This document shows, piece after piece, positions 49,255 through 57,708 of a stretch of DNA of 64,000 nt (position 1 is the first letter of the stretch; each line of letters starts with the position of its first letter). Location: assembly GCA_946186185.1 (NCBI GenBank), contig CAMHMJ010000007.1, positions 38,266-102,265 of the forward strand, in the 5' to 3' direction. Under the pieces are notes generated by a model, which ran no database searches, had not been told where the DNA came from, and saw nothing but the letters and a program-made list of their open reading frames with translations. Origin of the DNA: an uncultured Treponema sp. (GTDB lineage Bacteria > Spirochaetota > Spirochaetia > Treponematales > Treponemataceae). Both the position numbers and the translations under genes were made by a program.

Positions 49255-50207
49255 TTCAATGCTTCCTTTAATACTTCCAGGTTTTTCTGCATAACCCCAA
49301 GGTAGGTCGCGCCTTTTTTAATGTCCCCGGTGGTGGTTGACTGCATTGAATCCAGAGTCAGGACTTTTGCATTTTTATTATTTGGATTTTTATTATTTGA
49401 AGACTGGATTATGGTTCTGGCAATTTTCCCGTTTGAACTTTCGGTCTGGCAGACGCTTTTAAGACCCAGCTCATCTAATTTTCTGGAAAGAAAAACAATG
49501 TTTTCAAAGCTTGCTTCGCTTTCTGCAGAACAGCCTTTGAAGGCTGCGTAATATTTTAAGCCGTAGTCATCTGTTAAGTACCGGAAAGGAAAACGGTCTC
49601 CAAAGAGCAGGGTATTTGTGCCGGCATTTTGAACTGCTGATTCATACTCTGAATCAAGCTTCTGAAGCTTTTTGGCGTAGGAAGAATAGTTTTCCTTGTA
49701 GATACGCTCATTGATTGAATCCGCCTGGCACAGCTTCTGGCAGATTTCTTTGCAAAGAAGCTCTGCGTTCTGGAGTGAAAGCCAGATGTGTTCGTCGTAT
49801 TCAATTTCTTCATCATCTTCAGTCTGCATTCCTTCAACGGATTCTTCCGCTTTTGCCCTGTTTCCAAGAGCCTCCATAAGACAAATAGTTTTCAGGCTGC
49901 CGCTTTCTACATTTTTCAGTACATCTTGAACCCATTCGTCGCTTTCTCCGCCCACATAAATAAAAATGTCGGCTGAGCTTATTTTTGCAATGTCTTTGAT
50001 GGATGGCTGGTAAGAGTGAAGGTCAACTCCGTTCTTTAAAAGAAGAGTAATTTCGGCATTTTTTTGCTCTGAACCCGTAATTTCCCGAACCCAGTCATAT
50101 ATCGGAAAGATTGTGGTTACGATTTTTGTTTTTGCAAAACAGAATGAAGAGAGAAAAATTACAATTATGGTTGTAAAATGTTTTTTTACTGATAAATCTG
50201 CTTTCAT
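49251..50207 (-). CDS. zinc/manganese ABC transporter substrate-binding protein (ZnuA/TroA-like)
   Basis: A 318-residue periplasmic cluster A-I binding protein with signal peptide (TTIIVIFLSSFCFAK). IVTTIFPIYDWVREITG starts the fold; metal ligands are likely His in NGVDLHSYQPS and in YDEHIWLSLQNA, with an acidic loop (EDDEEIEYDEH) in between. The third histidine usual in ZnuA is replaced by Asp in LFGDRFPFRYLTDDYGL. A 15-bp tandem direct repeat at 49371-49400 encodes the Asn/Lys stretch SNNKNPNNKN. A Fur/Zur-type box lies 11 nt upstream of the start. It is the first gene of a two-gene operon with the permease. Confidence 0.93.
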   Translation of the reverse strand: MKADLSVKKHFTTIIVIFLSSFCFAKTKIVTTIFPIYDWVREITGSEQKNAEITLLLKNGVDLHSYQPSIKDIAKISSADIFIYVGGESDEWVQDVLKNVESGSLKTICLMEALGNRAKAEESVEGMQTEDDEEIEYDEHIWLSLQNAELLCKEICQKLCQADSINERIYKENYSSYAKKLQKLDSEYESAVQNAGTNTLLFGDRFPFRYLTDDYGLKYYAAFKGCSAESEASFENIVFLSRKLDELGLKSVCQTESSNGKIARTIIQSSNNKNPNNKNAKVLTLDSMQSTTTGDIKKGATYLGVMQKNLEVLKEALK

Positions 50208-50218
50208 ATTGTCTACAA

Positions 50219-50237
50219 TTTGATAATGATTATCAAA
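50219..50237. promoter_or_regulatory. Fur/Zur-family operator
   Basis: TTTGATAATGATTATCAAA is a perfect 9-1-9 palindrome containing GATAAT-type half sites of the classic Fur box. It sits 11 nt before the binding-protein ATG, so a Fur or Zur repressor should shut off this transporter when metal is plentiful. Confidence 0.85.
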
Positions 50238-50322
50238 TTATGCGAATTACACGGAAATTGTCAAGGAATAATGGATATTTCCGCCAGTTATAAAACCCGG
50301 CACCACAAAAAACGGCACCTTA

Positions 50323-50350
50323 TTGACATTTGTTTTCACTATGGTATTAT
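50323..50350 (+). promoter_or_regulatory. promoter of the lipoprotein pair
   Basis: TTGACA (50323-50328), a 16-bp spacer and TATTAT (50345-50350) precede the first lipoprotein ATG (50398) by 47 nt. Confidence 0.7.
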
Positions 50351-50397
50351 CTGTCTTACCTGCAAAATATGCTGCAGCGGATAAAGTTTACGAGTTT

Positions 50398-50895
50398 ATG
50401 AAAAAAATATTTACAGCCTTATCAATTATATTTCTTTTATCTGTTGCTTCCTGCGCCGTTCAGGATGATTTTCCCGAGACCTACGATAATATAAACTGGG
50501 TTGAAATCTCCCGGGATGAAGCAATTGAAATCTGGAAAAACTACGATACCACCACTGTCCGCCACAACGACCTTACTGTCTGGGAAAAACAACTGGGAAA
50601 AAATGCCCAGAAATGGAGCAGGGCAGAAATCGATGCTTCTTCCTATGAAAATGCCTCTGGAATTATTGGTTTAGCCGGCGATATCGGAAACCTGACCACA
50701 AATCCTTCAAAAGAGGATGAAACTGCACATTTCTTCAAAAAAGAAAACGATACTTCCCTTATAAAAATTGAACGCATTCCGGAATACGCAGATTTAAACT
50801 ATACTCTGGACATTTATAAAGACGGATGGTGCGTTTTAAAAAAAATATACCGCGGCTTTGACGGATACAATTTTTATTTTATAGATTACGACTGA
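50398..50895 (+). CDS. small lipoprotein, function unknown
   Basis: A 165-residue protein from the ATG at 50398, downstream of the promoter; it has a lipoprotein signal with lipobox SVASC (Cys near residue 19). The mature part begins INWVEISRDEAIEIWKNY and is otherwise unremarkable, with an aromatic C-terminus (GYNFYFIDYD). The next gene, starting 1 nt after its stop, encodes a related lipoprotein, so the two form a duplicated pair. No known domain is recognised. Confidence 0.75.
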   Translation: MKKIFTALSIIFLLSVASCAVQDDFPETYDNINWVEISRDEAIEIWKNYDTTTVRHNDLTVWEKQLGKNAQKWSRAEIDASSYENASGIIGLAGDIGNLTTNPSKEDETAHFFKKENDTSLIKIERIPEYADLNYTLDIYKDGWCVLKKIYRGFDGYNFYFIDYD

Positions 50896-50896
50896 T

Positions 50897-51499
50897 ATGA
50901 AAAAAATATTCTCTGTATTACTTGTACTCATACTTACAAATCTTCTCTTTACTTCCTGCCTTCAGTTTCTGGAGCCCGGCTACTGGCAGGAACTGGGTGA
51001 CCGGATTGCTTCCCGGGAAGTTGTAAAATCCATGCCGAACTACCTGAATAAATACAAATGGAGCGAGGTTACTTCAGAGGAGGCGGATAAGCTCTGGCAG
51101 ACCGACGCATACAGGGAAAATATAAAAAATCCGCCGAAAAATGTAACGATTTACCAGCCAGGAGCACTGAAATCCTATTACAAAAGCAAGGACTGCAAGG
51201 TTGAAAAATTTCCCAACTACATCTATTCAAAAGAAATTGCAGAATACATTTATGTAATCGGCTTTGAATCCGATTGCTACGGAGAAGACAGCATTGCCCT
51301 GAACCGGTATATCCCTTCAGCTGTGCCGGCTGGAACAAAACTTTACAAGGCCAGAGATGATGAAGCCTTTGTAAAAATGGTGATTCCTTCGGAAAACGAA
51401 GACGACGAATGCCTTCGGAAGCCTCAGAAAACTTTAATTTTCAAAAACGGCCTTGTAATTCAGCAGGAAATGAGTACTTCAACCGTTGCAGAATACTAA
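50897..51499 (+). CDS. small lipoprotein, function unknown, paralogue
   Basis: A 200-residue lipoprotein with signal peptide and lipobox LFTSC (Cys near 21). YKWSEVTSEEADKLWQT mirrors the mature start of the preceding lipoprotein (NWVEISRDEAIEIWKNY). It begins 1 nt after the previous stop and is certainly co-transcribed. It is longer by about 35 residues. There is no functional clue beyond envelope location. Confidence 0.75.
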   Translation: MKKIFSVLLVLILTNLLFTSCLQFLEPGYWQELGDRIASREVVKSMPNYLNKYKWSEVTSEEADKLWQTDAYRENIKNPPKNVTIYQPGALKSYYKSKDCKVEKFPNYIYSKEIAEYIYVIGFESDCYGEDSIALNRYIPSAVPAGTKLYKARDDEAFVKMVIPSENEDDECLRKPQKTLIFKNGLVIQQEMSTSTVAEY

Positions 51500-51629
51500 G
51501 ATTCAGAATTTTAAATGGAAAAAAATCAGACTTCAGAAAAACGACTGTTCACAGGACTGTTCATCTTCTGCTTCAAGCGTTTCCAGCGGCTGTAGTCATT
51601 CCTGCCCGGGGATGCAAGGCACACTCCTC

Positions 51630-51650
51630 CCAGTCAGGAACTAAGACTGG
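51630..51650. other. short inverted repeat in a 226-bp gap
   Basis: CCAGTC (51630-51635) and GACTGG (51645-51650) can form a hairpin between the lipoprotein pair and the convergent small gene; there is no T tract. Nothing else is seen in 51500-51725. Confidence 0.3.
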
Positions 51651-51725
51651 CAGGGTGGGTGAAAATAATTCTGGAAATTCTCCCTGCAAAAACTGCCTAT
51701 TACGAAAAAGGTCTAAAAACAATCC

Positions 51726-52007
51726 TTAATTCTTGCTAATGTAGCTTGTATAGCCCTTTTTACGTAACAATCCTTCTAATACGTCAGACATAGGGTCACC
51801 ACTTATAGTCCAAATAGGTAAATTTGATTCTAAGATTGCTTGAAAGCCTTTTTTAAATGATACCAATGTATTATGTTCTACTGCAAAGTCCCAATCAGAC
51901 GTTCCTATACGAACGAAATACGGCAATCTAGTTAATTCGTCTGAACGCAGTCTGCGTAAATCAAACGCATAATTTTCTTCAAGTTCATCGATTATTTTAT
52001 CGTCCAT
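51726..52007 (-). CDS. small hypothetical protein
   Basis: A 93-residue acidic protein with no signal peptide. It carries DLRRLRSDELTRLPYFVRIG, TSDWDFAVEHNTLVSFKKGF and SGDPMSDVLEGLLRKKGYT. I do not recognise a family. The ribosome site is weak (TAGG). It is supported only by open length and protein-like composition in an otherwise empty gap; a phage or plasmid-derived fragment is possible. Confidence 0.5.
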   Translation of the reverse strand: MDDKIIDELEENYAFDLRRLRSDELTRLPYFVRIGTSDWDFAVEHNTLVSFKKGFQAILESNLPIWTISGDPMSDVLEGLLRKKGYTSYISKN

Positions 52008-52298
52008 AAAAGCCTACATTCTTGATTTAAATATTATAACCCTCTATTAATTTACCCTGTAAAAGTCCACTTACCACCTCTATCTTAAACATAGTACATC
52101 TTTTTGAATTTGTAAAACTAAATTCACATAAGGGAGATATTAATTTTTTATGAAAATTAAGTTCACAAAATTGCCGACCACAGGGGGTACAATATACTGT
52201 GCAAGACTTTCCCTATTTTTTGTGCTATATTTATGAATATGGGAGGAAATAAACGCCAGTAAGTATTAACATTGAAATAACCAATAGGAGGTACCCGT

Positions 52299-53393
52299 AT
52301 GAAATCAAAGCGTCATCACAGTAAACTTCTGGTTCTTGATAACTGTACATTGCTGAAGGATTTAGAAGTAAAACTCCCTGAAGAATTATTTTATTTTGAA
52401 GATAAACTGAAAGAATTTTTTAAAACACTGGAAGAATTCTATGCAAAGTTCTTTAAAATTGAAGGCTTTGTGAAAGATTTGTCTGTTATATTTTATTTAC
52501 ATCACGAGTCTCCAAAAAGCGCGGAATTTGATTGCTGCGATTGTAAAACAAATAAACCTGTTATTAAAATGTATGATCCGGTATGTCTTTTTGAGTTCGG
52601 AAATTTAGCTCACATATTAGCCCGGGAATTTGCTCAGTTTATAGACTGGAAATTAGGAATGATAAAGGATGGGGGAGGTTATATTTCTGAACGGAAGGAT
52701 ACAATTGAAAATGAGCTTACTAAGAAATTTTTAAGTTTCCAGAAAATAAAACATTCAGACTATCCCTTGAATGATATGTCAGGGAAAGAAATGATTAGTC
52801 CCAGTGATTTTTATGCCCGCTATTTAGAAGACTATTACCAGTATTGTTTTAGAAAAGATTCTGAGCTTTTGGCCAGAGAAGTTTACAAAAAAAACTTCCT
52901 TTATGTAATGTATTCAGACCTGGAAAGCGGACTTCTTGAAACAATTAAAGACTATCTTGAGTTTTATCACGCCCCAGAAGAAATAGAAACTGTGATGTAT
53001 GAAGGGAACCTTTATTCTCCAGACAAAAAGATTTTGTTAGAAATTTTGCAGAAAGATACCCATAGCTTTGTAGTTCCAGATTTTGTTGAAATTATCGGGA
53101 AATTTGCATTTCACGGCTGTGACTCTTTAAAAACAGTTACAGGAGGAAAGAATGTTCACTTTATAATGTTTGGAGCCTTTGGGAGCTGTAGAGAACTTGA
53201 ATCTCTTAAAGGATTTGATAATCTTGAAATTGTTGGAATGCAGGCTTTTATAAACTGCTGGAAATTAAAGAAATTGCCGAAATTCAGTAATCTGAAATAT
53301 GTGAGAAGCCGGGCCTTTGGAAAGCTGAATTTTATAAAACGGATAAAGATTTTACACAAAGCGTCCTGTGTGGAAGAAAACGCATTTTTTTAG
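52299..53393 (+). CDS. BspA-type leucine-rich-repeat protein without signal peptide
   Basis: A 364-residue protein with AGGAGG 8 nt before its ATG. Residues 1-230 are an uncharacterised helical domain with a possible metal-ligand cluster (FDCCDCKTNK) near 87. From about 240 there are three or four BspA/LRR_5 repeats: VEIIGKFAFHGCDSLKTV, FIMFGAFGSCRELESL, LEIVGMQAFINCWKLKKL, YVRSRAFGKLNF. BspA-type repeats are usually on surface adhesins in oral and gut bacteria, but no export signal is visible here, so it may act in the cytosol. The 291 nt before it hold no gene I can support. Confidence 0.82.
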   Translation: MKSKRHHSKLLVLDNCTLLKDLEVKLPEELFYFEDKLKEFFKTLEEFYAKFFKIEGFVKDLSVIFYLHHESPKSAEFDCCDCKTNKPVIKMYDPVCLFEFGNLAHILAREFAQFIDWKLGMIKDGGGYISERKDTIENELTKKFLSFQKIKHSDYPLNDMSGKEMISPSDFYARYLEDYYQYCFRKDSELLAREVYKKNFLYVMYSDLESGLLETIKDYLEFYHAPEEIETVMYEGNLYSPDKKILLEILQKDTHSFVVPDFVEIIGKFAFHGCDSLKTVTGGKNVHFIMFGAFGSCRELESLKGFDNLEIVGMQAFINCWKLKKLPKFSNLKYVRSRAFGKLNFIKRIKILHKASCVEENAFF

Positions 53394-53447
53394 TGTAAGG
53401 ATAAAAAGCCTCGTGACAAAAAAATGTTTTCTTAAAAAATTATTCTT

Positions 53448-54092
53448 TTATTTATCATGGGAGCATGGAATACCCATCATGTGAATCATTCCGTACCTGG
53501 TGAACTCTTCAATATTTTCAATGTACTGAAAGGCTTCTTCCTTAGACATTTTATGAGTTATGATTTCAACAAAGGCGTTGATTACAGTTGAGGCGATAAA
53601 ATGCACTGTCATGTCATCCACTTTTTTTTGGGCGATTTTATTTTCATACATCCAGTCAAAGGTTTCACTGCAGCTTTTTGTGTATAACTCGCAGATTTCT
53701 TCCTGAAAATGCTCGTGGGTGCTTCCAGCCGCCTTTGTTAAAAGCAGGGTAAAGGTATCAAAATTGTCAAACATGTAGTTTAAAAGCTCGCTGGTGGATT
53801 CCCGTTCCTGCTCAAAATGCTCTTTTGAAATCAGATTATCCAGATCCAGGTGATGACTGGAATCCGCCATCATCACGGTTTTTGTAGTAAATTCAATTGC
53901 CTCATCAACCAGGGTACAGAAAAAATCATCCTTGTCTTTAAAATGCCTATACATGGCACCGGTGGTAACTCCTGCATTTGCGGCGATGGTGCGGAGGGAA
54001 GCTCCCATAAAGCCTTTTTCAAGGAATTCTTTTTTTGCGCTTTCCAGAAGTTTTTTCTTTGTTTCAGTAGCTGAAGTTGATGATTCTGTCAT
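53448..54092 (-). CDS. TetR-family transcriptional repressor
   Basis: A 214-residue TetR-family regulator, starting at the ATG at 54092 (MTESSTSATETKKKLLESAK) with GGGA nearby; an in-frame ATG 29 codons upstream is possible but adds an unrelated tail. The N-terminal helix-turn-helix is FMGASLRTIAANAGVTTGAM then YRHFKDKDDFF. The ligand-binding C-terminal domain is unique to this protein. It stands head to head with an RND exporter gene, and three GATAAC...GTTATC palindromes in the shared gap are its probable operators. Confidence 0.92.
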   Translation of the reverse strand: MTESSTSATETKKKLLESAKKEFLEKGFMGASLRTIAANAGVTTGAMYRHFKDKDDFFCTLVDEAIEFTTKTVMMADSSHHLDLDNLISKEHFEQERESTSELLNYMFDNFDTFTLLLTKAAGSTHEHFQEEICELYTKSCSETFDWMYENKIAQKKVDDMTVHFIASTVINAFVEIITHKMSKEEAFQYIENIEEFTRYGMIHMMGIPCSHDK

Positions 54093-54236
54093 ATTTTCCC
54101 GTGAGTATAACCCGATTTCCGTGAGACTGTGTGGTGAGTACGAAAACAAATTGTTCCCCGTCAAACCCGCAATATTCATTTTATCTTTATACCCAAATTT
54201 TTGTCAATAAAAAGAAAACAATGTTATCTAATTTAC

Positions 54237-54265
54237 TTGACAGATAACACTGTTATCGCTATATT
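54237..54265 (+). promoter_or_regulatory. promoter of the RND exporter gene, overlapped by an operator
   Basis: TTGACA (54237-54242), a 17-bp spacer and TATATT (54260-54265). Operator 1 lies entirely within the spacer, which would block RNA polymerase when bound. Confidence 0.8.
54243..54257. promoter_or_regulatory. TetR operator 1
   Basis: GATAACACTGTTATC, a perfect 7-1-7 palindrome inside the spacer of the RND promoter. Confidence 0.85.
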
Positions 54266-54266
54266 T

Positions 54267-54281
54267 GATAACGATGTTATC
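54267..54281. promoter_or_regulatory. TetR operator 2
   Basis: GATAACGATGTTATC shares both outer half sites with operator 1 and lies immediately downstream of the -10 box, centre 24 bp from site 1. Confidence 0.8.
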
Positions 54282-54286
54282 GTAGT

Positions 54287-54301
54287 GGTAACAGTGTTAT
54301 C
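54287..54301. promoter_or_regulatory. TetR operator 3
   Basis: GGTAACAGTGTTATC, one base off a perfect palindrome, centre 20 bp from operator 2 and 25 nt before the RND start codon. Confidence 0.8.
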
Positions 54302-54325
54302 AGAAATAACATCAGAGAGGTTTTT

Positions 54326-56695
54326 ATGCAGGTTAAAAAAATAAACGACTGGTTTGAAAAGTTCGGCCGCTTTGAAGTAAAGCACCGCTGGGCTTTTATC
54401 ATCGGACTTTTAATTGTTACGATTATTGGTTGTCTGGGGCTCCCGCGGCTCAAACTGGACAACAATGAAGAGGAATGGTTTGATAACTGGGATGCAGTTA
54501 AGAAAAATCAGGACCACTTTGAAAGCATTTTCGGTTCAACTGACACTCTTATGGCTCATATCACCGCAGACGACGTTTTTTCGCCGGAATGCCTTGAAAT
54601 GATTGACAAGCTTGGAGACCGGCTTTTACAGGAAGTTCCCTATGCCTCAACCATAACTTCCCTTATGGAGCTTTCCCTCCCAATCGGAACGGACGAGGGC
54701 TTTGAGGTTTCCAGTCCCTTTGAAGATGGAGTTCCCCGAAATCCTGACGGCTCTGTGGATACAGAAACCCTTAAGGAAAAGAAAGATTTTATTTTAAGCC
54801 GGGAATCCCTTGTAAATGTTCTTGTAAGTGCAGATTCCACCGAAACCTGGCTTATCGTAAATCTTGAACAGTATTCCGAAGGCCTTGAGGATGCCATGAA
54901 AAAAATCGCTCCTCCGGCCATGAAAATTTTCAACTCCGACGAGTTCAAATCTGATAAATGGATAATCCGACCGGCAGGTCTTTCCTACACAGAATACGAA
55001 GAAACGGAAGCTACAATCAAGCAGTGTATCAGCCGAATCGGAATCGGTTTTATCGTAATGCTGATTTTCCTTGTGGTGTTTATCCGTTCCCTTCGGGGAG
55101 TAATCGTTCCTACAATCGCAACCGTTGGAGCAATCCTTACAACTCTGGGTTATTCTGCCTGGCTGAACATTACCGGAAACAACACAATGATTATGGTAAC
55201 CGTTCTTTTGACCATGGCTCTTGCAGTTGGATACGCAGTCCACTACATCAACAGCTTTAAGCTCTATTTCAGAAAAACCGGAAAGCGAAAGGAATCCATC
55301 GTAATGGGAGTTCGGGATTCCGGCTGGGCACTTTTCTTTACCGTAATTACAACCATGGGCGGAATGCTTTCCTTCCTTGCCGGGGGAATCAAACCGATGC
55401 GATGGGTAGGTGCAATCACTGCTGCCGTTGTATTTATGGTTTTTGTCTACACCATGATTCTTCTTCCTTGTTTGTACAGCTTTGGAAAAGACACCGAACC
55501 TGATCCTAGTTTTGTAGACACAGCTGGTTCTACAAAGGCAGACCTTCGGGTAGAAGCCATGGGAAAATCAATCCTTGAAAAAAAATGGATTACTGTAATT
55601 GTAGCTTCAGTTGTAATGGCGGCCTGTATTCCGGGCATGTTCAAAATTAAAGTAAACATGGACTATTCTGAAATGATGGGTGAGCGAACTCCATATATCA
55701 AACGCCTTATGGACATTACCCGAAGTCAGCTGGGAAGCCAGTACAGCTACGATGTTCTGATTGAGTACGATGAGGAAGACGCCATCAAAAATCCAGAGGT
55801 TCTTAAGAACATGGACGAGCTTTCCCGCCGCATTGGAACTTTGAGCATGACAAAGATTTCAAACGGCAAGGAACGGGTTTCAAGCGTTACAAAAGTCATT
55901 AAGGAAATGAACCGAACCTTAAACGGTGATGAGCCGGAATTTTACTCAATTCCTGACGACCAGGATTTAGTAAGTCAGATTATGTTCCTCTACGAGATTT
56001 CCGGAGGCACAGACCTTTACGATTATGTAAGCGAAGATTTCAAGGCAGCCTACCTTCACGTAGATTTGGCCGGCTACGATGCCGAAGAATGCGTTCAGAA
56101 TGTAGATATGGTAGAAAAGTGGGTAAAAGAGCTTTTCCCTGATGCCACAAACGGCGGCGTAGTAGGGGAAGTTATGCAGTACGCCGTAATGAACGGAAAA
56201 CTGGTTCGCGGCTCAATCAAGTCCATCGGAACATCCCTTATCGTTATTCTTGTGCTTCTTATCATCGCCTTTATGTCCTTCCGAACAGGCTTTATCGCCA
56301 TGATTCCAAATGTTGCTCCAATCGTGATAATCGCAGGCGTTATGGGCTACTTTGGAGTAAACCTGGATATGATTACCGCAATGATTATGCCGATGATTCT
56401 TGGTATTGCCGTAGACGACACAATTCACTTTACAAACCACATCAAGTACCACTGGGAACTTACCGGCGACTACAAAAAAGCAATTCTTGCAAGTTACCGG
56501 GAAATCGGAAAGACCATGATTATGACCACAATAATTCTCTGCGGACTTTTCTTCATCTTCCTTTTCAGTACAATGTCCGTTCTGGTTCGCCTTGGATATC
56601 TTTCAATTATCGGACTTGGAAGCGCCCTTGTAGCCGACTACACAATTACACCGGTGCTTCTGTACATAACCAAGCCATTTGGAAAGAATAAATAG
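54326..56695 (+). CDS. RND-superfamily (MMPL/HAE3-type) exporter
   Basis: A 789-residue inner-membrane transporter with the two-fold RND plan: TM1 near residue 25, a first periplasmic loop, TM2-6 (about 215-390), a second TM and loop, and TM8-12 near the C-terminus. The signature acidic membrane segment is MILGIAVDDTIHFTNHIKY. It belongs to the single-gene MMPL/HpnN-like group that exports lipids, hopanoids or drugs and needs no adaptor. No membrane-fusion or TolC gene is adjacent. Expression is very likely controlled by the divergent TetR protein through three operators. Start: MQVKKINDWFEKF, with GAGAGG upstream. Confidence 0.92.
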   Translation: MQVKKINDWFEKFGRFEVKHRWAFIIGLLIVTIIGCLGLPRLKLDNNEEEWFDNWDAVKKNQDHFESIFGSTDTLMAHITADDVFSPECLEMIDKLGDRLLQEVPYASTITSLMELSLPIGTDEGFEVSSPFEDGVPRNPDGSVDTETLKEKKDFILSRESLVNVLVSADSTETWLIVNLEQYSEGLEDAMKKIAPPAMKIFNSDEFKSDKWIIRPAGLSYTEYEETEATIKQCISRIGIGFIVMLIFLVVFIRSLRGVIVPTIATVGAILTTLGYSAWLNITGNNTMIMVTVLLTMALAVGYAVHYINSFKLYFRKTGKRKESIVMGVRDSGWALFFTVITTMGGMLSFLAGGIKPMRWVGAITAAVVFMVFVYTMILLPCLYSFGKDTEPDPSFVDTAGSTKADLRVEAMGKSILEKKWITVIVASVVMAACIPGMFKIKVNMDYSEMMGERTPYIKRLMDITRSQLGSQYSYDVLIEYDEEDAIKNPEVLKNMDELSRRIGTLSMTKISNGKERVSSVTKVIKEMNRTLNGDEPEFYSIPDDQDLVSQIMFLYEISGGTDLYDYVSEDFKAAYLHVDLAGYDAEECVQNVDMVEKWVKELFPDATNGGVVGEVMQYAVMNGKLVRGSIKSIGTSLIVILVLLIIAFMSFRTGFIAMIPNVAPIVIIAGVMGYFGVNLDMITAMIMPMILGIAVDDTIHFTNHIKYHWELTGDYKKAILASYREIGKTMIMTTIILCGLFFIFLFSTMSVLVRLGYLSIIGLGSALVADYTITPVLLYITKPFGKNK

Positions 56696-56703
56696 GGCGT
56701 TCC

Positions 56704-56808
56704 CGGCCCGGCGACTCGCTTAAAGCTCGCCACCGGGCCGGTCGCTATGTTCCGGGTTCGCTATCCGCTCATTCCTGCGCTTCGCTCCGGAACAGCCCTT
56801 GCGGGCTG
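56704..56808. repeat. GC-rich inverted-repeat cluster
   Basis: Three hairpins in a row: CGGCCCGG/CCGGGCCG (56704-56740), TTCCGG/CCGGAA (56750-56792) and CAGCCC-TTGC-GGGCTG (56793-56808). The stretch is much more GC-rich than its surroundings and ends a transcription unit, so it may be an extragenic repeat of the REP/BIME kind that also terminates transcription. I see nothing else in 56696-56889. Confidence 0.6.
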
Positions 56809-56889
56809 CCCTGCACAGCGCTAACGCAGAAAGAAATCCAGAGAGGCTTCCGGTTTGCAATACCTGCTTATCTTCGATATACTACACCT

Positions 56890-57675
56890 ATGATTATCGA
56901 TTTTCACGCTCATATTTATCCAGAAAAAATTTCTTCAAAAGCAACCTTAGCAATAAGCGAATTTTATGACGGCGCTCCCATGGCTTTCAGCGGTACAGCT
57001 TCCGAACTGATTGAAAGCGGAAGAAAATGCGGAGTTACAAAATATGTTGTTCATTCTGCCGCCACCGGAGAAAAACAGGTTTCTTCAATAAATAATTTTA
57101 TTCTGTCAGAAATGAACGAACATTCTGAATTCATCGGTTTTGGAACAATGCATCCGGATTTTCTTGATTTTGAAAACGAGCTTAAAAAAATCAAAAATGA
57201 AGGAATGAAAGGCATAAAGCTCCATCCTGATTTTCAGAAATTCAAGGCAGACTGTGAACAGATGGATAATATTTATGAGGTATGCTCTTCCCTGGGGCTG
57301 ATTGTCCTTTTTCACGCAGGAGATGCCAGATACGATTTTTCCGGACCAAAGCGCATATTCAGGGTTTTAGAAAAGCATCCAAAATTAAAGATAGTTGCCG
57401 CTCATTTTGGCGGATACACAGAATGGGATAAGTCTCTTGAAATCCTCTGCGGAAAAAATATTTTCTTTGACACCTCAAGCACTCTCTGGAAGCTGCCATA
57501 CGAAAAAGCCGACCAGATGATTGCTGCTCACGGGATTGAAAAATTCCTTTTCGGTTCAGATTTTCCAATGTGGAGTCATGAAGAAGAATTAAAGCGGTTT
57601 AACAGACTCAAATTATCTGAAAATGATAAAGAATTAATGCTGTATGAAAATGCAAAAAATCTCCTCGGTTTATAG
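56890..57675 (+). CDS. amidohydrolase-family (TIM-barrel) metal-dependent hydrolase
   Basis: A 261-residue amidohydrolase_2-type protein. MIIDFHAHIYPEKIS has the metal His pair, GIKLHPDFQKF and VLFHAGDARYDF carry further ligands, VAAHFGGYTEWDKSL contains a conserved His, and FLFGSDFPMW carries the final Asp. These are the canonical metal and catalytic residues of the family, which acts on varied decarboxylation or hydrolysis substrates in the cytosol. There is no obvious Shine-Dalgarno site. It is followed after 33 nt by the radical SAM gene. The substrate cannot be predicted. Confidence 0.85.
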   Translation: MIIDFHAHIYPEKISSKATLAISEFYDGAPMAFSGTASELIESGRKCGVTKYVVHSAATGEKQVSSINNFILSEMNEHSEFIGFGTMHPDFLDFENELKKIKNEGMKGIKLHPDFQKFKADCEQMDNIYEVCSSLGLIVLFHAGDARYDFSGPKRIFRVLEKHPKLKIVAAHFGGYTEWDKSLEILCGKNIFFDTSSTLWKLPYEKADQMIAAHGIEKFLFGSDFPMWSHEEELKRFNRLKLSENDKELMLYENAKNLLGL

Positions 57676-57708
57676 AGTCTTTTAGTACATCTTATTCTGG
57701 CGGTTGAT

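Noticed and set aside
51409..51729. Overlapping plus-strand open frame after the second lipoprotein
   Set aside because: It begins inside the lipoprotein gene in another frame, has odd composition (Arg/Ser/Cys-rich) and no ribosome site.
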